Assembly: GCA_024330325.1 (NCBI GenBank)
Contig: JANDWE010000092.1
Location: 1 to 5,556 of the forward strand
Direction of reading: 5' to 3'
Origin: Candidatus Nanosynbacter colneyensis
Lineage (GTDB): Bacteria > Patescibacteriota > Saccharimonadia > Saccharimonadales > Saccharimonadaceae
Length of the DNA stretch: 5,556 nucleotides
Below the pieces are notes generated by a model. That model was given only the letters and a program-made list of their open reading frames with translations, made no database searches and was not told the origin of the DNA. Below are positions 1 through 5,556 of the stretch, in pieces. Within the stretch, counting starts at the first letter, position 1. Each line of letters begins with the position of its first letter. The position numbers were made by a program, and so were the translations under genes.

Positions 1-1134
1 TTGAAGGAAGTTAACAAATTGCCACGAAATGTTCACGGCGCTTTGGTGAGCCGCATTAAAATTCTCTCCAATCTGAAAATCGACGAACGCCGCGTGCCAC
101 AGGACGGTCGATTTAAGATAAAAGTTTCAGGAAAACAATACGCGCTTCGTGTTTCGACATTGCCAATTGCTGATGGCGAAAAAGTGGTCATGCGTATCTT
201 GGACGAATCGAACCAAGCCGTTAAACTGGATCAGCTTGGATATTGGGGTCTGTCGCTCGCAACCGTAAAAGACGCAATGGCCCAGCCGAACGGAATGATC
301 CTGGTGACTGGACCAACTGGATCGGGAAAATCGACCAGCTTGTTCAGTATCCTGTCAGAACTCAATACTCCAGATGTCAATATTTCCACAATTGAAGACC
401 CAGTAGAATATAAAATCCCAGGAGTCAATCAAACTCAGACCAACGCCAAAGCTGGAATGACTTTCGCCTCAGGACTAAGAGCACTACTTCGCCAAGACCC
501 AAATATCATCATGGTTGGAGAAATTCGCGACGGTGAAACCGCAAACCTTGGTGTTCAGGCAGCGCTAACTGGACACTTGGTGTTCTCTACTCTGCACACA
601 AATAACGCTGCGACATGTTTGCCGCGTTTGCTAGACATGGGAATTGAACCATTTTTGATCGCTTCAACCGTGAAGGCGGTGATCGGACAGCGACTAGTTA
701 GACGCTTATGTATGAATTGCCGCCAAGAATATACTCCAAACGAAGAAGAAATAAAATATATTGCCGAGATGTTTAAGATAAATACGGAGTCAATTAAAAA
801 AATTCACAGCCTCGAAGAGCAAGCTTTTGAGGATAAAATTGGTGGTGATACACCCATGGGATCAACGGATTCAACAATCGGACGCTTATGGAAGCCAAAC
901 CCAGAAGGTTGCGACGAGTGCGGACATAACGGATTCAAGGGGCGCGTTGGCATTTACGAGGTTCTTGGCATTTCCATCCCTATCCAAAAAATGATTACCG
1001 CCAACGCCACCAGCAACGATATTCAAGATCAAGCTATTTCTGAAGGTATGGTGACAATGCAGATGGATGGACTTATTAAATCACTGCGCGGAATCACCAC
1101 CGTGGACGAAGTTTTGAGAGCAACAAGGGAGTAA
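1..1134 (+). CDS. pilB: PilB/GspE-type pilus assembly ATPase, 5'-truncated by the window edge
   Basis: Cytoplasmic hexameric ATPase of the secretion-ATPase family, which powers pilus extension through PilC. Numbering from window base 1, the fragment shows the end of the N2 domain (about 7-75), Walker A GPTGSGKS (104-111), the Asp box around IEDPVEY (131-137), Walker B with MVGEIRD (171-177) and the His box TGHLVFSTLHT (190-200). It also has two CxxC pairs (Cys237/Cys240 and Cys304/Cys307), the metal-binding tetracysteine of PilB/GspE. All catalytic boxes look intact. PilB proteins usually run to about 500-600 residues, so roughly 150-200 N-terminal residues lie upstream; the TTG at base 1 is an internal Leu codon in my reading, not a start. 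The tetracysteine and the pilC neighbour favour PilB over the retraction ATPase PilT. The linker between the Cys pairs is long (63 residues). It ends in TAA, 4 bases before pilC. Confidence 0.95.
   Translation: MKEVNKLPRNVHGALVSRIKILSNLKIDERRVPQDGRFKIKVSGKQYALRVSTLPIADGEKVVMRILDESNQAVKLDQLGYWGLSLATVKDAMAQPNGMILVTGPTGSGKSTSLFSILSELNTPDVNISTIEDPVEYKIPGVNQTQTNAKAGMTFASGLRALLRQDPNIIMVGEIRDGETANLGVQAALTGHLVFSTLHTNNAATCLPRLLDMGIEPFLIASTVKAVIGQRLVRRLCMNCRQEYTPNEEEIKYIAEMFKINTESIKKIHSLEEQAFEDKIGGDTPMGSTDSTIGRLWKPNPEGCDECGHNGFKGRVGIYEVLGISIPIQKMITANATSNDIQDQAISEGMVTMQMDGLIKSLRGITTVDEVLRATRE
1125..1131 (+). promoter_or_regulatory. Ribosome binding site of pilC
   Basis: AAGGGAG lies 7 bases before the pilC ATG at 1139, inside the last codons of pilB. 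It supports that ATG as the start and suggests pilB and pilC are co-transcribed and translated in close succession. Confidence 0.75.
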
Positions 1135-1138
1135 CATT

Positions 1139-2365
1139 ATGCCAATTTTTGAATATTTGCTTGTCAATAAAAAGAAAGAGACCATCTCTTCAACGATTGA
1201 AGCAGCCGACAAACTGTCTGCCATTAACAATTTGAGGTCACGCGGACAATTGATAAAAATTGAAGAAAAAGGCGCAAAAAAAGAGCTTAGTTTTTCTTTC
1301 GGCAAGAAAAAGAAAGGTGCCAAGACTGAAGAATTGGTGATGTTTACTCGTCAATTAAGCGCCATGGTTTCAGCTGGCGTTCCCATTCTTCGTTCTCTTA
1401 ACTCTATGGCAAAACACGCCGAAAGCGCCAATTTCCGAGACACGATCAACGCTGTTATTAAAGATATTGAAGGCGGCATGTCTTTTGCGGATGCCCTGAG
1501 TAAACATCCAGAAACCTTCAATGATATTTACGTGAACATGGTTGCTGCGGGTGAAACTGGAGGTATTTTGGATGATATCTTAAAACGTCTAGCCCTTCAG
1601 CAGGAAAAAAACTCATCCATGAAGAAAAAAATTAAAGGCGCCATGACGTACCCGATCGTACTTTTAATCATTACGATTATTGCCTTCTTTATCCTGATGA
1701 TCTTCATTATTCCGGTTATCGGCAAAACCATTAAAGACATGGGCGGGCCTGATGCTAAACTACCAATGCTTACTGAGATTATGCTCGGAATTAGCGATTT
1801 TGTAGTGTCATTTTGGTATATAATCATTCCAATATTTGCCGGAAGCATTTGGCTATTGATTCGCTACATTAAAACCCCGAAAGGTCGCGTAAAATTTCAC
1901 AATATCATCATCAAAGTTCCAGCTGTCGGACCAATTGTTAAGAAGGTAGCAATCGCTCGCTTTACTCGAACCTTTTCTGCTCTTATCGGCGCGGGCGTGG
2001 CTGTGCTCGAAGCGTTAGACGTAACTTCGCGCGCTGTCGGAAATGTCGCCTACGAAAAATCCCTAAAAGAAGCCACTAAGCGAGTCCAAAACGGTGAAGT
2101 CTTGTCAAAAATTATCGCCGAACGAGATGATTTATATCCGCCGATTGTTGCGCAAATGTTGTCTGTCGGTGAGGAAACTGGACAGACAGACAAGGTTCTG
2201 GTTAAGGTTGCCGACTTTTACGAGGAAGAAGTTGACACCGCGATTGACGGCGTTAGCTCTATTATTGAGCCAGTGATGATCGTTGCTATGGGTGTTGTTA
2301 TTGCCCTGGTGGCGGTCAGCGTTATGGGTCCAATTACAAGTATGGCGGGTCAAGTTAAGGAATAA
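1139..2365 (+). CDS. pilC: PilC/GspF-type inner-membrane platform protein
   Basis: Polytopic inner-membrane protein of the T2SS F/PilC family, the platform on which PilB acts to add pilins. At 408 residues it is full length for the family. Two T2SF repeats are visible. The first has FTRQLSAMVSAGVPILRSL (69-87) and MVAAGETGGILDDIL (134-148). The second has the matching FTRTFSALIGAGVAVLEAL (275-293) and MLSVGEETGQTDKVL (340-354). Hydrophobic segments at about 171-194, 221-243 and 376-398 give the usual three membrane passes; a KxKxxxAMTYP motif (164-172) precedes the first. The basic, lysine-rich stretch at 43-63 joins a short N-terminal domain to the first repeat. The ATG at 1139 has a good ribosome binding site 7 bases upstream. 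The gene ends in tandem stops, TAA then TAG (2363-2368). Confidence 0.97.
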   Translation: MPIFEYLLVNKKKETISSTIEAADKLSAINNLRSRGQLIKIEEKGAKKELSFSFGKKKKGAKTEELVMFTRQLSAMVSAGVPILRSLNSMAKHAESANFRDTINAVIKDIEGGMSFADALSKHPETFNDIYVNMVAAGETGGILDDILKRLALQQEKNSSMKKKIKGAMTYPIVLLIITIIAFFILMIFIIPVIGKTIKDMGGPDAKLPMLTEIMLGISDFVVSFWYIIIPIFAGSIWLLIRYIKTPKGRVKFHNIIIKVPAVGPIVKKVAIARFTRTFSALIGAGVAVLEALDVTSRAVGNVAYEKSLKEATKRVQNGEVLSKIIAERDDLYPPIVAQMLSVGEETGQTDKVLVKVADFYEEEVDTAIDGVSSIIEPVMIVAMGVVIALVAVSVMGPITSMAGQVKE

Positions 2366-2385
2366 TAGTTTTTCAAAAAAGCTTA

Positions 2386-2394
2386 TGCTATAAT
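2386..2394 (+). promoter_or_regulatory. Extended -10 promoter for the pilMNO block
   Basis: TGCTATAAT combines a perfect -10 hexamer (2389-2394) with the TG extension. Transcription would start near base 2401, giving a leader of about 22 bases that includes the ribosome binding site at 2405-2412. No good -35 box lies at the right distance (2366-2371 reads TAGTTT), which extended -10 promoters can tolerate. It sits in the only sizeable gap of the pilus cluster, directly after pilC's tandem stops, so pilM and the genes after it can probably be transcribed separately from pilBC. Readthrough from pilC is still possible because no terminator is visible. Confidence 0.65.
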
Positions 2395-2404
2395 ACTGAC
2401 ATAT

Positions 2405-2412
2405 AGGTGGGA
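2405..2412 (+). promoter_or_regulatory. Ribosome binding site of pilM
   Basis: AGGTGGGA lies 10 bases before a GTG codon at 2423. It is an imperfect Shine-Dalgarno match with rather long spacing, but it is the only purine-rich site near the start and supports GTG as the pilM initiator. Confidence 0.55.
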
Positions 2413-2422
2413 AAATAATAAC

Positions 2423-3475
2423 GTGTCGAGTATATTTTATAGAAAAAAACCAATTATCGGACTAGATATCAGCCGAACAAGCATAAAAGTAATGTCGATT
2501 GATAGAAATCGAATGCTGGTTCATGGATATGGATCGATTAACCTCGATTCTCAAAAAAGCGACGGAAATTCTGCAGACAACACTGAATATTTGGCGCAGA
2601 ATATCAAAACGTTATTGAAGAAAAACGTCGTAGGACAAATTAATAGCAACCGCGTGGCGTTGGGCATACCAACTAACCGAACATTTTCGCGAACATTCAG
2701 CCTACCCGTGAAAGAAGAAAGCAATATTCGCAGTGCGGTAAATTTGGAAGCCGAACAATACATTCCAGCTCCATTAGATTCTCTTTATTTGGACTATCGA
2801 ATCATCAATCGCACGAAAGATGAACTTAGTGTGCTAATGTGTGCCGCACCGAAGAAAATGATCGATAGTATGTTAGACGCCACAAAACAATGCGGCCTAG
2901 AAGTTGCAATAATTGAGCCAAACATCAGCGCAATCGCTAGACTTCTGAAACGCACGGAAGAAGGAATACTCCCTACTGTTATCGTCGACATAGGCACATC
3001 AACTACAGATATCGCCATCCTAGATTCTGACATACGTGTAACTGGCGGCTTAAATGTTGGCGGCTATTCACTCACTTTAAATTTAGCTAAAAAAATGAAT
3101 GTACCGATTGAGACAGCTCATCAGTTTAAGGTATTAAACGGATTAAATCCCGGCCCAAGGCAAGCCAGAATCGCAGGAGCCTTGCGCCCAAGTTTGGAAA
3201 AAATGACCAACGAGGTTAAGCGTGTTATGCGATATTACACAGACCGCTTCCCTGATGAGAAAAAAATCGAGCAAGTTCTCATAGTTGGTGGCGGCGGTAA
3301 TCTTCCAGGAATTGGTGATTTTTTCACAAACGAATTATTAATGCCAGCGCGCGTGGCAAGTCCATGGCAAATGCTCAATTTCGATGGACTAGAGCAGCCG
3401 GCAAAGCAACTTCGCTCCCAGCTGTCACCAGTTGCGGGACTAGCCTTAATCAAGCAGGAGGATATTTATGATTAA
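2423..3475 (+). CDS. pilM: PilM, actin-like type IV pilus assembly protein
   Basis: Cytoplasmic FtsA/actin-fold ATP-binding protein that recruits the PilN/PilO membrane proteins and links them to PilB and PilC. At 350 residues it is full length. The nucleotide-binding signature is complete: phosphate-1 GLDISRTSIKV (13-23), phosphate-2 IVDIGTSTTDIAIL (187-200) and the adenosine loop VLIVGGGGNLPGI (285-297). The segment LNLEAEQYIP-like at 106-115 and the helix EKMTNEVKRVMRYYTDRF (259-276) also match PilM proteins. There is no signal peptide or membrane span. The start is GTG, chosen because the conserved N-terminus begins at once and a ribosome binding site lies upstream. Its 3' end overlaps pilN by 8 bases. 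FtsA is excluded by the pilN neighbour and the lack of a C-terminal amphipathic membrane helix. Confidence 0.95.
   Translation: MSSIFYRKKPIIGLDISRTSIKVMSIDRNRMLVHGYGSINLDSQKSDGNSADNTEYLAQNIKTLLKKNVVGQINSNRVALGIPTNRTFSRTFSLPVKEESNIRSAVNLEAEQYIPAPLDSLYLDYRIINRTKDELSVLMCAAPKKMIDSMLDATKQCGLEVAIIEPNISAIARLLKRTEEGILPTVIVDIGTSTTDIAILDSDIRVTGGLNVGGYSLTLNLAKKMNVPIETAHQFKVLNGLNPGPRQARIAGALRPSLEKMTNEVKRVMRYYTDRFPDEKKIEQVLIVGGGGNLPGIGDFFTNELLMPARVASPWQMLNFDGLEQPAKQLRSQLSPVAGLALIKQEDIYD
3456..3461 (+). promoter_or_regulatory. Consensus ribosome binding site of pilN
   Basis: A perfect AGGAGG lies 6 bases before the pilN ATG, inside the pilM reading frame. It is the strongest Shine-Dalgarno site in the window and fixes the pilN start at 3468, which gives the conserved MINLLP N-terminus. 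Confidence 0.88.
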
Positions 3476-4043
3476 CCTTCTCCCTCCTCAAGAAAAAAAG
3501 CAAATCAGCGCCGGACGAGTAAATGTCATCTTAAGACGATACTGCATCATATCATTGATATTTGCAGGTTTGCTATTCTTAACTATTGGCGGATTTTATC
3601 TATTCTTAGAAAATAGCCGCACCTCAGCTCAAGCTAACATCGACGAAGGAAATGCCAAACTTGCTCAATACCAATCAACACAAAAAGAAGTTAGCGAGTT
3701 TAAGAAAGACCTCGACTCAGCCAAGGTAATCATCAACAGTGAAGCTCATTACTCTACAATTATCCCGAAAATTGCACAATATATACCATCGGGTATGGTT
3801 TTGGACTCTCTGACACTAGACACTTCAGCGTTAGATAAACCATTGTCATTGACAGCTCTCGGAAAGAATAAGGACGACGCTATTCGAATAAAAACTAGCT
3901 TAGAAAAATCAGAGATATTTAGTGACGTTCACCTGGAGACCGTTGTTTATAGCGGCGGCAACCAATCATCGGACAAGCCTGCAGATTATCCAATTACTAT
4001 AACAATTAGCGTTACACCAAAGCCAGAGGTCTTAAAACAATGA
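3468..4043 (+). CDS. pilN: PilN, membrane protein of the pilus alignment complex
   Basis: Bitopic inner-membrane protein of the T4P alignment subcomplex. At 191 residues it is typical for PilN. The N-terminal MINLLP is the conserved cytoplasmic motif that docks into PilM in characterised systems. One membrane span follows (about 27-47), then a charged helical, probably coiled-coil stretch (50-90). The rest fits a ferredoxin-like domain in predicted order: helix 96-107, strands 109-119 and 125-131, helix 135-148, strands 151-162 and 174-183. It overlaps pilM by 8 bases and the next gene by the 4-base ATGA (4040-4043), so translation is probably coupled on both sides, in keeping with subunits made in fixed ratio. 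The stop is TGA. Confidence 0.92.
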   Translation: MINLLPPQEKKQISAGRVNVILRRYCIISLIFAGLLFLTIGGFYLFLENSRTSAQANIDEGNAKLAQYQSTQKEVSEFKKDLDSAKVIINSEAHYSTIIPKIAQYIPSGMVLDSLTLDTSALDKPLSLTALGKNKDDAIRIKTSLEKSEIFSDVHLETVVYSGGNQSSDKPADYPITITISVTPKPEVLKQ

Positions 4044-4633
4044 AAAAAGTTCTAAATGCCAGTATCGCGCGAATTGTCCTGTCGTTATTATTGCTCATAA
4101 TATTGTCAGCAATGGTAGGACTAGTTATTTTCGCCTATTCATTCCTAAGCAAAACATCAGAAGAAGTCGGAAAAATGCAGACCGAAGCAACTGCAGTTGA
4201 CGCAAAAATACAAAGTTTACTAGCATCAAAATCTCAGCTCGATCGCAATTCCGACACAGTTAAAAAAGCAAAGAATATCGTCTCGGAATCGAAACTTTAT
4301 CAATATCAAAATCAGATTATCCAAGATCTAAATGCCTATGCCGACCGCGCTGGCATTCCGATTAAATCTTTCTCTTTCCAAAACGAACCAACAACCTCTA
4401 CTAAAACAGCGACATCTAGCAAGCAAACATCCACCAGCCCCGCTGGAGTGAAGAGTACTTTTGTATCAATTCAACTGGGAGATCATATAGATTACACGAA
4501 ATTCCTACATTTCCTTAGTCTCATTGAAAAAAATGTCACTCGAATGCAGCTTTCAGGCGTGTCAATCTCCAGAGGCGCAAATAATCATGAAATATCAATC
4601 CAATCACTTGAAGTAAAGGTTTATACACGATGA
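4040..4633 (+). CDS. pilO: PilO-like membrane protein
   Basis: Probable partner of PilN in the alignment complex. I assign it by position directly after pilN and by architecture rather than by strong sequence motifs. It has 197 residues: a short basic cytoplasmic tail, one membrane span (about 12-36) and a helical coiled-coil-like region (38-83). A ferredoxin-like arrangement follows: helix 86-104, strand 106-114, strand 140-147, helix 151-164, strands 168-177 and 184-196. A Ser/Thr-rich stretch (118-133, 12 of 16 residues Ser or Thr) is inserted between the first two strands. The ATG overlaps pilN's TGA stop as ATGA; AGAGGT (4025-4030) is a plausible ribosome binding site 9 bases upstream. 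Another PilN/PilO-fold protein under a different name is possible. It ends in TGA, overlapping the next gene by 4 bases. Confidence 0.8.
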   Translation: MKKVLNASIARIVLSLLLLIILSAMVGLVIFAYSFLSKTSEEVGKMQTEATAVDAKIQSLLASKSQLDRNSDTVKKAKNIVSESKLYQYQNQIIQDLNAYADRAGIPIKSFSFQNEPTTSTKTATSSKQTSTSPAGVKSTFVSIQLGDHIDYTKFLHFLSLIEKNVTRMQLSGVSISRGANNHEISIQSLEVKVYTR

Positions 4634-4914
4634 GTCCATCAATATCAGAACAGCTCGAGCCAATTGTAAAATCACTGTCCAAATTCCTGTGGCGATTTCA
4701 TGTGATAATATATAGCGTTGTCGTAATCGGAGGCGTAGCAATCGCGATATTTCTTTTGAGCGGACTTTTAGCAGTTCCTACCGAAGAACCACAAACCGCA
4801 TCAATAAGCTTCGATAAAAAAACCATGCAAATTATTAAAAACTTCCGACCGTCAACTTCAGCGAACGACTCATTTAGTCTGCCGGCTGGTCGCTCCAATC
4901 CGTTTGCCGAATAG
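4630..4914 (+). CDS. Small single-pass membrane protein of the pilus cluster, function unknown
   Basis: A 94-residue protein that I cannot assign to a named family. Residues 1-22 are polar and probably cytoplasmic, 24-48 form one strong membrane span, and 49-94 are a short, probably unstructured tail ending in GRSNPFAE. There is no lipobox cysteine, in fact no cysteine at all, so it is not a PilP lipoprotein; it also lacks room for PilP's beta domain. It occupies the pilP slot, and the NPF ending recalls the Asp-Pro-Phe motif I associate with PilP-like proteins, so a reduced functional stand-in for PilP is a reasonable but unproven idea. The ATG overlaps the preceding stop (ATGA, 4630-4633), implying coupled translation. 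The ribosome binding site is weak (AAAGG, 4615-4619). Confidence 0.82.
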   Translation: MSPSISEQLEPIVKSLSKFLWRFHVIIYSVVVIGGVAIAIFLLSGLLAVPTEEPQTASISFDKKTMQIIKNFRPSTSANDSFSLPAGRSNPFAE

Positions 4915-4932
4915 AACGTAACCGTTTATAAT
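4904..4932 (+). promoter_or_regulatory. Promoter of the PRC-barrel gene, likely giving a leaderless mRNA
   Basis: TTGCCG (4904-4909, 4 of 6 to the -35 consensus), a 17-base spacer and a perfect TATAAT (4927-4932) form the best promoter in the window. The -35 lies within the last codons of the preceding gene. The -10 ends 6 bases before the ATG at 4939, so transcription is expected at or next to the A of that ATG. No Shine-Dalgarno sequence lies between 4915 and 4938. The spacer holds a small inverted repeat, AACG-TAAC-CGTT (4915-4926), which might be an operator but is too short to be convincing. Confidence 0.72.
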
Positions 4933-4938
4933 ATAGTT

Positions 4939-5526
4939 ATGCTTATATCCGCAGATCGCTTCCTTGATATCCCCGTCATGAGTCTTCAGACAGGTTCCGA
5001 GCTAGCGCGAACATCGCGGGAAATTATCAATCCGAAGAATCTATCTATAATCGCATATGAGCTCGAGGGGCGACTTTTGGACCAACACCCTAGCCTACTT
5101 CGCATTGACGACGTCAGAGAGATTGGACCGCTCGGTATGATTATCGATTCAACCGATGAGATCATTGGCATTGATGACGTGATTGCTATAAAAGAAATTT
5201 ATGACATCAATTTTACATTAAAAGACAAGTTGGTTATTGATGAAAAAAATAAGAAAATCGGAAAAGTTATCGGATATACGTTGGCGGCTGGGAATTTTAT
5301 TATACAACAACTCCGAATTCGGCGACCGTTCTTGAAAAGTTTTGGCGACACAGAATTGCTTATTCATCGTTCTCAGATTGTAAAAGTAACCGACGATAAA
5401 ATTGTTGTAAAATCAGCAACCAACTCGCACATAGCCGAAAAAACACCTATTCCGCAGATAAATTCATACGAAAATCCATTTCGCAAGCAGCCTCGTCCAC
5501 AACCAGAATCTACAAAAGTCGATTAA
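4939..5526 (+). CDS. Protein with two PRC-barrel-like domains
   Basis: A 195-residue cytoplasmic protein with no signal peptide or membrane span. Two consecutive beta-rich units of similar length (about 1-84 and 90-160) look like PRC-barrel domains, the small beta-barrel fold of RimM's C-terminus and the YlmC/YmxH proteins. The first contains LISADRFLDIPVMSLQTG (2-19) and GPLGMIIDS (63-71); the second contains KLVIDEKNKKIGKVIGYTL (97-115). The tail (161-195) is polar and proline-rich and contains ENPF (178-181), ending basic. The role is unknown: PRC barrels bind RNA or protein partners, and the pilus context suggests a cytoplasmic adaptor, but this is inference. The start is the ATG at 4939: an in-frame TAG at 4912 and no intervening start codon exclude a longer form; Met14 (4978) has no ribosome binding site. 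It probably has its own leaderless promoter. Confidence 0.82.
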   Translation: MLISADRFLDIPVMSLQTGSELARTSREIINPKNLSIIAYELEGRLLDQHPSLLRIDDVREIGPLGMIIDSTDEIIGIDDVIAIKEIYDINFTLKDKLVIDEKNKKIGKVIGYTLAAGNFIIQQLRIRRPFLKSFGDTELLIHRSQIVKVTDDKIVVKSATNSHIAEKTPIPQINSYENPFRKQPRPQPESTKVD

Positions 5527-5555
5527 TCATTTGGGTTTTCAAGAGCCTTCTTAAT
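5523..5555 (-). CDS. Possible C-terminal tail of a convergent gene, truncated by the window edge
   Basis: Read on the minus strand, 5555 down to 5523 gives IKKALENPND followed by TAA. The composition, a helical lysine/alanine stretch followed by a polar tail, resembles a normal protein C-terminus. The stop would overlap the PRC-barrel stop as TTAA (5523-5526), and no terminator or new plus-strand gene is seen in the last 30 bases. Eleven codons prove little, and another minus-strand frame is also open here, so this is a tentative call with no functional guess. Confidence 0.3.
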   Translation of the reverse strand: MKKALENPND

Positions 5556-5556
5556 G

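Noticed and set aside
1..3. TTG at base 1 as a genuine start of PilB
   Set aside because: The protein begins in the middle of the N2 domain, well after where PilB normally starts, and no upstream sequence is available. It is most simply a Leu codon at the window edge.
1081..1323. Minus-strand reading frame across the pilB/pilC junction, and similar antisense frames throughout
   Set aside because: They lie opposite well-supported genes, have no recognisable domains or ribosome binding sites, and their proteins have the odd composition expected of antisense shadows.
1815..1824. TATATAAT-like box inside pilC as an internal promoter
   Set aside because: It lies deep in the gene encoding a membrane-proximal segment, no gene start follows nearby, and such AT-rich matches are expected by chance.
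2369..2384. TTTTT-C-AAAAAA run followed by AAGCTT as a terminator after pilC
   Set aside because: The inverted repeat has only A-T pairs, almost no loop and no following T tract, so it is unlikely to terminate transcription.
2423..3475. FtsA rather than PilM
   Set aside because: The actin-like motifs fit both, but the following MINLLP-starting pilN and the absence of an FtsA-type C-terminal amphipathic helix settle it as PilM.
4041..4043. TGA recoding (TGA as Gly or Trp) as in some Patescibacteria or mycoplasmas
   Set aside because: TGA ends pilN and the pilO-like gene exactly where the next gene begins in an ATGA overlap, and tryptophans in the conserved proteins use TGG.
5541..5552. AAGAGCCTTCTT as a terminator hairpin
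   Set aside because: The arms are only 4 bases (AAGA/TCTT) around a 4-base loop with no T tract after it.

Overview
The window is one plus-strand gene block for the inner-membrane part of a type IV pilus (T4P) machine. Its size, its order (pilB-pilC, then pilM-pilN-pilO-like, then a small membrane protein and a PRC-barrel protein), the moderate-to-low GC and the tight packing fit a reduced-genome Patescibacteria/CPR bacterium. Candidatus Saccharibacteria (TM7) is my best guess; this is inference from gene content, with no marker gene to prove it. TGA is used as a genuine stop (ends of the pilN and pilO-like genes) and tryptophan is encoded by TGG. This argues against the TGA-to-glycine recoding known from Gracilibacteria and Absconditabacteria.

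Layout: bases 1-1134 hold the C-terminal two thirds of the PilB assembly ATPase, cut by the window edge. PilC (1139-2365), the inner-membrane platform protein, follows after 4 bases. A 57-base gap (2366-2422) has two tandem stops, an extended -10 promoter and a ribosome binding site. It separates pilBC from a second, translationally coupled block: pilM (2423-3475), pilN (3468-4043), a pilO-like gene (4040-4633) and a 94-residue single-pass membrane protein (4630-4914), overlapping by 8, 4 and 4 bases. A 24-base gap then carries a strong-looking promoter whose -10 box lies 6 bases before the ATG of a double PRC-barrel protein (4939-5526), suggesting a leaderless mRNA. The last 30 bases may hold the tail of a convergent minus-strand gene overlapping the PRC-barrel stop codon, but this is weakly supported.

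How the parts work together (family knowledge): PilB hydrolyses ATP in the cytoplasm and acts on PilC in the membrane to drive pilin polymerisation. PilM is an actin-like cytoplasmic protein that binds the N-terminal tail of PilN. PilN and PilO-like proteins pair through coiled coils and ferredoxin-like domains outside the membrane. No pilin, prepilin peptidase, PilT, PilP or PilQ secretin gene lies in the window. Where diderm bacteria usually have pilP and pilQ, this cluster has the 94-residue protein and the PRC-barrel protein, both ending near an Asn-Pro-Phe motif. That pair is the least explained part of the window. No RNA genes, mobile elements, CRISPR arrays or large repeats were seen.
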